Source: Ettlia oleoabundans (Eukaryota > Chlorophyta > Chlorophyceae > Chlamydomonadales). From it: a DNA stretch of 34,420 bases. The stretch's first letter is position 1; the number at the start of each line of letters is the position of its first letter. The position numbers and the translations under genes were made by a program. Below are positions 28,401-34,420 of the stretch, one piece after another. The notes under the pieces were generated by a model. It saw only the letters and a program-made list of their open reading frames with translations, had not been told where the DNA came from and did no database searches. The stretch covers positions 1 to 34,420 of the forward strand of contig JAAMXP010004110.1 of NCBI GenBank assembly GCA_019693395.1. The letters run 5' to 3'.

Positions 28401-29514
28401 TCAAATGCCCTGGTGGCCTGCAACATTATTGCAGCATTAGTGGCACAACGACACACCCAGGCAACGCAGCATAAAATATTCACAATTGGGGACGCAATGA
28501 AGAAGTTGCAGCTGGCACGTTCTATGCCGCATCTGAATAGTCTGCCAGTCAATCCATCACAAGATGCCAGGCAAAACAACTGATGCCACGGCATGCAAGT
28601 TCACACACTAACCCAGCCACCCACCAGCTGCATGGCCTTGATCAACAAAGCCTCCTCGGGGCCGCTGGGCCGGAAGAGGGCCCACAGGTCTGTGTTAAGC
28701 GCCTGCGCCACCGCCTTGACCGCCTTTGGAAACTGAGCGCTCCAGTCCCAGCCTGCCACTGCTGTCGCAGCAGCCTTCTTTTTGCGGCCACGCCCACCTC
28801 CAGGCATGGCCTGGGATGCGCTGGAAGCGTTGGACTCTGCTGCCGCCTCATGGCTCTCGCGCACCGCCAGCCCGCTGATCCATGCCAGGAAGAAAATGTA
28901 GGCCTTGAAGGCGGAGCGGTGCTGTCGCACGGAGTTGGAATCGATGGTGTCGGCTGGGGCTGACAACAGCTTGTCGATCCAGGCATTGAGGCAGGTGAGG
29001 GAGGAACAGAGGGAGTCAATGAGCTGCCGCCGTTTGGGGCCCTCCACACGCCCAAATGATGCCACCAGGCTGCACAGCTGGTCAAAGTTTTGCTGCTCCA
29101 CGATGCATAGCGGGTCCTGGTCGCACAGCACAAATGCCAGGTCTGCACGTGCAGAGCAAGTGGTGTGCTGTCAGATAGTGGGGTGAAGCTGCCAACTGCA
29201 GGCGGGCGGCAAGCGGCGCAGATGGGCGGGCGATACCCAGCTGGCCTGGGTTTCCACCCGCTGTTGTCCGCAGTAATTCACGCACATAAAATGGGCGTGC
29301 AAGATGACGCCGGCTATTCTGCTGGGCGCCCAATCCCTGCCCGGCTGTCGCTGGGCAGCAGTTGAACTGGCGGCAGCTGCTCACTCTCGGCAATCTCTCC
29401 GATCTCTTCTGGAGAACTCTCCGCTAGGTCCGTGAAGTTCTCGCATCGGAACGCCAGATCTGAGTCGGAGTTCCACAGCTCCTCCGGCTCGCCCGGCAAG
29501 AAGAACTCGTCCAT
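19429..29514 (-). CDS. NCAPD2: Condensin complex subunit 1, CAP-D2
   Basis: HEAT-repeat subunit of condensin I, needed for mitotic chromosome compaction. About 27 exons in transcript order: 29514-29385, 29142-28625, 28417-28303, 27990-27893, 27743-27610, 27447-27334, 27206-27111, 26880-26771, 26552-26124, 25871-25756, 25463-25328, 25154-25032, 24846-24708, 24447-24259, 24070-23638, 23441-23336, 23061-22976, 22815-22752, 22588-22420, 22296-22208, 21976-21882, 21746-21639, 21472-21374, 21058-20939, 20765-20676, 20502-20437, 20280-19429 (TGA). All join in phase to 1607 residues. Landmarks are SLLLPHLGGKAYSLR, AIPLGHWQTVTDMAVGRLEDKSSLVRKEA, ISDVQESIAMLL, FNISWLLGA, ARLRSNLIIALGDLALRFPN, TLMVLTHLILNDMMK and IYNLLPDILSNLS. 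An acidic insert lies at about 480-575. The tail is basic (ARGRRSAAAA) then Glu-rich. Exon 1's donor and exon 11's acceptor are the least certain; three introns use GC donors. Confidence 0.96.
20503..20675 (-). other. GC-AG intron 25 of CAP-D2
   Basis: GAG|GCAAGC (minus strand) joins YKHTLGDEE to VAAAITSIIQKAKKG, both aligned with the conserved CAP-D2 C-terminal region. Confidence 0.9.
21747..21881 (-). other. GC-AG intron 21 of CAP-D2
   Basis: AAG|GCAAGT (minus strand) joins LTHLILNDMMK to VKGHIAKMALCLED, the best-conserved part of the family. A GT four bases in would shift the frame. Confidence 0.94.
26124..26440 (-). other. Acidic insert within the CAP-D2 HEAT array
   Basis: The end of CAP-D2 exon 9 encodes about 100 Glu/Ala/Gly-rich residues, including VPVKAEPGAE, SIEEMEVDGE and EEEQKEAAAEGDQEA, between conserved HEAT segments. 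Human and yeast relatives also have variable loops in the family, but the composition here seems lineage-specific. Confidence 0.75.
27207..27333 (-). other. GC-AG intron 6 of CAP-D2
   Basis: GGCAG|GCAAGC (minus strand) joins HNVYG-S-DAMKQATADAQ in phase. The next GT donor would lead directly into a TGA stop. Confidence 0.88.
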
Positions 29515-29997
29515 GGCCGTTGCTCGCTGCTAAAGACGCATGGGATTTTCACAAGAATCCGGGGCAGTCGGCTTCGCTCCGCTGGGTCACACTGCAGAGG
29601 TACAGGGTGTACCCCGGTGGCGCCATATCAGTGGCGCACATGCTGTGGAAGAGCAACTTGGCGTGGAGGAGCAACCCAAGCATTCGTTTCCGCTTCAGAT
29701 TCGTCATGGTTTGAAATACATGTCGTCTTCCAACATTTCGCGTGCAAGATTTGGCTGCTTGAGGGTGCACACTTTCAAACTGATTGGCTCTGAAAGTCCG
29801 AATAGTTTACATGACTGCTCGCGTGCATTCTACAACAATGCAAGCTGAAAGAGTGTAGCTGGAATGCAGGGGTGCTGGCACCGCTTCACACAGGGACACT
29901 GCTGTTGCGTTGTGGGGTTATCATGACCTCAAATCAACCCCGAGCCACCTACGCAACGAGGGCCCTAGCGCCATCCATTGAAACACAAAAGGTATAA
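29515..29997. other. Intergenic region upstream of CAP-D2, downstream of REX1-B
   Basis: 483 bases holding the 3' UTR of REX1-B and the promoter and leader of CAP-D2. TGTAA on the minus strand at 29811-29807 lies 187 bases after the REX1-B stop. I see no further gene. Confidence 0.6.
29807..29811 (-). terminator. TGTAA poly(A) signal after REX1-B
   Basis: TTACA on the plus strand, so TGTAA on the transcribed strand, 187 bases past the REX1-B stop. There is none in the 66 bases between TFB5 and REX1-B, so this is the likely shared end of a TFB5-REX1-B transcript. Confidence 0.65.
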
Positions 29998-31285
29998 CTA
30001 CTGTTCCAACAGGTCGGCCTGCAGTTGCTGTGCCTCCTCCATGGCATCGTTGATGGCCGTAATGGTGCCTTCCAGCAGCTGGTAGCTCTCTCGCACCGCT
30101 GCTGCATACTCGGCCTGCACCAATGCGTGTTTGTGATTGAAACAATCCAATCAACAGTTGGCACCGTTCAGCTGTGCCACTCAAATGCTGCAAACATGAG
30201 TAGACCAGCATGGCAGAGGTGGCTCCAGCCAGACCTGCGTGGGCTCGCCAGCAGCTGCCTGATGTGCACAGCCAACGTCACACTCATGTCCTTCCTGATG
30301 CTGCCAGCTGCAAACGGGCAGGAGGCACGGTTCCTAGCGGACTCACTGGTAGTATTGCTGCGCCAAAGAATAATGCCAATGTCCCAACAAGTGCAACTGC
30401 AGTTTCCTAGTTGCTGCAATGGCTGCTGCAACCAAAGCTGCTAGCAGAAGAATGCATACAGCAATACGCTCGATATGGGTACAGCAAACGAGCGCTGCGC
30501 ACACCTAAAGCGCTGCTGCGCATGCGCCGCCTTCAAAGACTGCAGGGCCAGTGTGATGCGCAGCTTCTCACGCTCATTCTCCTGCAAGTATACAGGAACC
30601 ATGTGCTGGGTGACAGGCTTGTAAGGATTCCGAGGTGACAGCAAGTCAGGGCCCTCCCACGATGACACGTGGAAGGAGAAGCATCTAGTCCACGCCAATG
30701 CCCTGTTGCGACAAGAGCCATACCTGCACTATGCGCAGGACAGCTGCAGCCTCCAACTGCCCTGCCTCCTGCAGCGCTGCTTCCACCTCACGTACACGCC
30801 GACTGCAGTCTTGGAACTGAGCCGTCAGCTGGCCCATTACGTGCCTGCAGGGGGGGAGGAGGAGGCCGGCATCAACGGCAGACAATTTGGGTTTGAGCTC
30901 CAGGAGGCACGGAGAGGAAGACTGAAAAGCATCTGCATAAAGAGTGGTTCGGCAACAGCAACAGTTTGGTGGTGCTCAGGGTCTGCCTTGACTTGTACAG
31001 GCAGCGTATTGTATGGGCACCAAGCACTTAGCTGCACATTCAAGCCAGCCATTCCAGCAAGCTAGCCCACCTGTACGGCCCCTCTGCTCCGGTGTGCAGG
31101 TAGGAGCGGAACGCTGTATCAAACCTGCTGTACGCTCCTGCCCGCTCTTGCTGTACTGCCAGGAAGCTATCCAGCAGCTCCAAAGGACTGCACCCAGTGC
31201 CAGTACCGCCATGCTGCTGCTGTTCGTGCTGCTGTTGGGCAGGGATGCTGCCGCCCAGCGAGGGAGGCAGCAACTGAGGGCTCAT
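29998..31285 (-). CDS. REX1-B: REX1-B DNA repair protein
   Basis: Member of the REX1-B family (Pfam DNA_repr_REX1B), first described at the Chlamydomonas REX1 excision-repair locus; its biochemical role is not known. Exons in transcript order: 31285-31071, 30844-30724, 30581 to about 30505, and 30114-29998 (TAG). Seen: a Gln/His-rich leader, then ELLDSFLAVQQERAGAYSRF and FRSYLHTGAEGPYRHVMGQL, then TAQFQDCSRRVREVEAALQE, then ENEREKLRITLALQSL, and a final helical AVRESYQLLEGTITAINDAM segment. About 175 residues. The start is the first ATG after the TFB5 stop, 66 bases away. One junction is unsolved: the exon 3 donor TTTAG|GTGTGC leaves phase 2 while exon 4 needs phase 0. A GC donor after 30531 (AAG|GCGGCG) would fit in phase, or a small exon was missed. 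Confidence 0.8.
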
Positions 31286-31351
31286 TAACCTATCACCAAC
31301 GGCCTGTTGCAAACTGCTGCAGCGTCAAGCGGTGTCACTGCCGGCTGGCTG
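31286..31351 (-). promoter_or_regulatory. 66-base intercistronic spacer, TFB5 to REX1-B
   Basis: The gap between the TFB5 stop and the REX1-B ATG has no ATG, no TGTAA and no room for a separate promoter and terminator. It is best read as an internal spacer of a two-gene mRNA. Confidence 0.65.
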
Positions 31352-31968
31352 CTACTGCTGATCCTTCTTGGGCTCGAAGCGGAGGCTCTGCTGCCACTCC
31401 GTCACCTTTTCCTGGACAAACTCAGCCTTCTTGTCCTGCACATCCAAGCATGTGGTAACCAAGTGAAGGGAGCTTATTGCAGACAAAACTCTGTGGGGAA
31501 ACTTGTCGCCTGATGCTGCCACAGCCAAACCAGCCAGGTCCGCAGGCTGACGCTGATGCCGCGCACGCTGCCATTGGAAGCGCAGCAGGCGGCATTCGAC
31601 ACTACTGCCCATCACCTTGATCAGCAGGTGTGTGTCGTCCAGGTCCCCGTTGATAATGAACTTCTGGTCGTCGGGCTGCTGCTCGTTCAGCCAGCGGACA
31701 AACTCAATCAGCGCCACGTCACTGCGACCAGTGGGGGCTGGAGGGGTAGAGGTTGGAGAGGCGGCATGTGGCAGGGAGGTGGTGAAGACACAGCGGCAAC
31801 GGCAGCCGCAGGTGCGTCACTGCAGCACCGAAGGAGCGAAGGGGTTGACCACGCACGGTGTCACGGTGGGTTAAAGTCTTGTGGAGCTCAAAGCAGCCTA
31901 ATCGTGCACTGCAGCAGTGGCCGCAGCGCTCACCCAGTGATCAGGACGCCTTGAGTTGCCCGGACCAT
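31352..31968 (-). CDS. TFB5: TFB5/GTF2H5 (TTDA), smallest TFIIH subunit, REX1-S type
   Basis: Small TFIIH subunit that stabilises the core complex and is needed for nucleotide excision repair; it acts in the nucleus bound to TFB2/p52. Three exons, 31968-31934, 31721-31616 and 31435-31352 (TAG), join in phase to 74 residues, the family size (about 70). Visible are MVRATQGVLITGD, IEFVRWLNEQQ, KFIINGDLDDTHLLIK (matching the family FIIxDLDDTHxFV block) and a C-terminal helix EFVQEKVTEWQQ. The start codon has C at -3, a weak context. The CDS has no ATG in any frame after the start. In Chlamydomonas this protein was called REX1-S and lies next to REX1-B, as here. Confidence 0.93.
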
Positions 31969-32233
31969 CAGCAGCGTGTGTGACCGTGCGGAACAGCATC
32001 ACGACGCACGGAAGCCTGTCTTCTGCAAAAAGCAAGGACCCCAGCAGGCTCAGCATAGGACTTTTTTTCCACGGCCTGACCCATCGGCATGCGTAGCGAG
32101 CGTTCTTGATGTCGCAACTGGTCTATTCGCATCCCCATTACTGCGTACGAGGGCGTTTTGCGCCGTGGCGCCTGCGGACACCTGCCCACTGCGGGCGACT
32201 GGGTGCAACTTGCCTGCAAATTCAGGGGGCGTC
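31969..32233. promoter_or_regulatory. Short divergent intergenic region, TFB5 (-) and PIF1-like (+)
   Basis: 265 bases separate the two start codons, head to head. Both promoters must fit here, or a helicase leader begins inside TFB5. The plus frame stays open from 31976 into the helicase without an in-frame ATG before 32234. An acceptor-like AAATTCAG at 32217-32224 could allow an upstream leader exon. Confidence 0.6.
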
Positions 32234-34420
32234 ATGCAGGAAGCTGTAGTGCTAGACCCACACCAGCGAGCTGCCTGGTGAGAAAGAGCAGTTTGGCAGG
32301 CACCTGTGCCGCTTGACAGTAACAACAGACGGCCTGTCAGTGAGCCCAGCCGCCTCGTCCCGCACTTTACAGATCATCTCTGACCGCCGCTGTCCTGTCG
32401 CAAAACATCGTTGGTGGGCCACTGTCTGATCTGTAGGGATGACATTCGGCGCGGTTTCAACGTCCTTGTGACTGGCCCAGCAGGCACAGGCAAGTGGCTG
32501 TCTCGATCACATCACTCTGGTGCACAGCGTCACGCAGCAAACCAACGTCATGCACTCCCTGATGGCTTATTATCTAAATGTATCGCAGATTGCGGCATTA
32601 CCTGGAACCTGCAGGGAAAAGTGCGCTCTTACAGCATGTGGTGGAGCAGCTGGAAGCGGAGGGCATCCCCTATGCCCTGGCTGCCATGACAGGGCAGGCC
32701 GCAGAGCTTATCGGGGGCACCACCCTGCACTCGTGCTTTGGTGCGCAGCAGCTGCTAACTGCAGCCCTGCTTCTGTGTGCTGCATGTGCTCCATGATCTC
32801 TCCACCTGCCTGGGACTGCATACATGTCTGCCATACAGCCACTATGTGCCTTGCTTTGTTTTTTGCACGCATTCATGCCTGTCTCTGCTGAGTGTTAAAG
32901 CCGGGGCAAGTCATTATAAGCTCGATGCAACGCGTGGTAATTACAGCAACAAGCGGGTATTTTGTGGCAGGCTGGTCCAAGCACCAGGCGGTGAAGGACT
33001 TTGAGATTTCCGAGAAGCGGCGGCGCTGGCTACGCCGGCTGCGGGTGCTCATCATCGACGAGTGCTCCATGCTGAGGTGGGAGGCTGGGCAGCATGATGG
33101 GACGGTGACTTGATGCCCACCATGAGCTGGGAGGGTGGGCGGCAGCACATTGCTGTGCGGCGTGGTGGGCTTGTTGATGACAGTCCCGCTCCATGCCGGG
33201 GTGAATCGCAGTACATGGGACGATCACTCATCTCTTTGTGAAGTACAGGTTGGAGGCTCTAGGACAATTGCTGCAAATGCTGCTTACTGCCTGTCCCAAT
33301 TCCGGTCCCCCCCGGTTGCCTCGTGTTCTTTCCTCCTGATACTGCAGCGCTGAGTTTCTCCAGTACCTCGTTGAGGCTGTCACCCGCATGAGGACGGAGG
33401 AGAGCCTTCAAGAAGCTGCCGAGACACAACAGGCGCCGCAGAGGCAGCAGCAGAAGGCAGCTCCGCTGGCCGGGCTGCAGCTGGTGCTTGTGGGTGGGTC
33501 GCCTGCTTTATTGCTTTATTTGCCATTCATACCTGTCCAGTACTTGCCTGTCTTGCCCATTTACCAGCATGTTGTCCACCATGCCTGCCAATCCCCCACG
33601 CGCAGCTGGTTTATCGCCCCTATGGCATGCTGTGCTCTGTGTCATACTGCCTGCAGGCGACTTCCACCAGCTGCCTCCAGTGGTGAAGACCCGGGAGTTT
33701 AAGGCCCAGCAGGAGGCTGCGGGCATTGCCCTAACACGTGCCCTGCGCAATGCTAGCATTGAGGGTGGCAGTCTTGAGCCTCAGCGCATCAAGTAGGTAT
33801 CTAGCTTGGCTTCGTCTAGTGATGGTTGATGATATGCTGCTCCCCAACTTCCGTTGGTCCCTCTCACTGATGGTTTCATTGTCCTGCAGGCAGCTGGCGC
33901 CCTTCCTGAATAGGGGGCTGGCCTTTGAGAGCGCGGTGTGGCAGGTGGGTGAATAGTTGGTAGGCAGGCGGGCAGTTTATTGGGCAGGTGGATGTATAAT
34001 GGCCGAGTAGCATGCCTGGAGGCTTGCCAGCAGGGTAAGCGTTTCAAGGATTCAGCCAGCTGTCTGTCGCCATGCTATGCCCGAATGCTTGAAAGCAGAT
34101 GCATAGGGTATTCCCATACATTCCAAGCAGGTACACAGGCAGCAGCTGCGTGCCCCTCCTGTTGAACAACACTCAAATTGACACTTAATAAAATGACACG
34201 CAGCATGTATGACTGTTGCATGAAGCCAACAGCAACAAGCACGGTGCTGCTGCAGGAGCTGGGCATGCGAGTGCACCAACTGTCGCAGGTGCACCGCCAG
34301 CGTGACGCACACTTTGTACGCACCCTGCACGCCATACGCGCGGGACGCCAGACCCCCGCACAGCTCGCAGAGCTCAGGTGATCAAGAGGGCTGGTATATG
34401 GTGGTGGTGGTGGGTGGGTG
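32234..34420 (+). CDS. PIF1-like DNA helicase, 5' part
   Basis: Superfamily 1B 5'-to-3' DNA helicase of the PIF1 type, acting in genome maintenance (telomeres, G-quadruplexes, organelle DNA in relatives). Exons 32234-32277, 32437-32489, 32615-32740, 32971-33076, 33348-33493, 33657-33792, 33890-33944, 34256-34377 join in phase to about 263 residues; the donor at 34378 (GTGATC) sends the gene past the window. Motif I is GPAGTGKS (28-35), motif Ia AAMTGQAAELIGGTTLHS, motif II LIIDECSML (Asp104, Glu105), motif III GDFHQLPPV (159-167), and motif IV is near QVHRQRD with FVRTLHAIRAG. The N-terminus before the core is very short (VVLDPHQRAAWDDI), with no clear organelle presequence. An upstream exon is possible. 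Intron 2 is GC-AG. Confidence 0.93.
32490..32614 (+). other. GC-AG intron splitting the helicase Walker A motif
   Basis: The donor ACAG|GCAAGT and acceptor CTGCAG join GPAGT to GKS with one base of the Gly codon on the left. Reading through the donor gives GTGKW and loses the Ser. A GT five bases away does not keep the frame. Confidence 0.92.

Overview
This window is nuclear DNA from a green alga (core Chlorophyta). It is GC-rich, has very intron-dense protein genes, and carries TGTAA motifs (the usual chlorophyte poly(A) signal) 170-320 bases after several stop codons. A TFB5/REX1-B gene pair like the REX1 locus known from Chlamydomonas points the same way. I cannot name the genus. I saw no transposon, rRNA, tRNA, CRISPR array or bacterial-type operon. 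All gene models below were rebuilt by hand from splice sites, reading phase and family similarity.

Layout, left to right. 1-1837 (+): 3' end of a CNNM/DUF21-CBS membrane transporter-like gene. 2135-4934 (+): NUBPL/IND1, the mitochondrial P-loop Fe-S assembly factor for complex I, in 10 exons. 5313-9310 (+): an F-box/kelch-repeat protein with a long acidic insert. 9648-11090 (+): an unrecognised low-complexity protein with a polyQ tract. 11572-16430 (+): AGXT2-type class III aminotransferase, in 14 exons. 18521-17034 (-): an acyl-CoA-binding-domain protein. 29514-19429 (-): condensin subunit CAP-D2 in about 27 exons, 1607 residues. 31285-29998 (-): REX1-B. 31968-31352 (-): TFB5/GTF2H5, the smallest TFIIH subunit. 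32234 to the window end (+): a PIF1-like helicase, cut by the window edge.

How genes relate. The right third is a genome-maintenance neighbourhood: condensin CAP-D2, the REX1-B and TFB5 repair genes, and a PIF1-like helicase. The helicase start codon lies only 265 bases from the TFB5 start codon, head to head, so they may share a promoter. TFB5 and REX1-B are same-strand, 66 bases apart, with no ATG in any frame between the two start codons in the spliced message. That is the arrangement expected of a dicistronic mRNA translated by leaky scanning. NUBPL and AGXT2 both look mitochondrial.

The most unusual genome-wide signal is splicing. About 10 of roughly 75 introns I could resolve begin with GC instead of GT, in five different genes, far above the roughly 1% usual in plants and animals. 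One of them interrupts the Walker A codons of the helicase.
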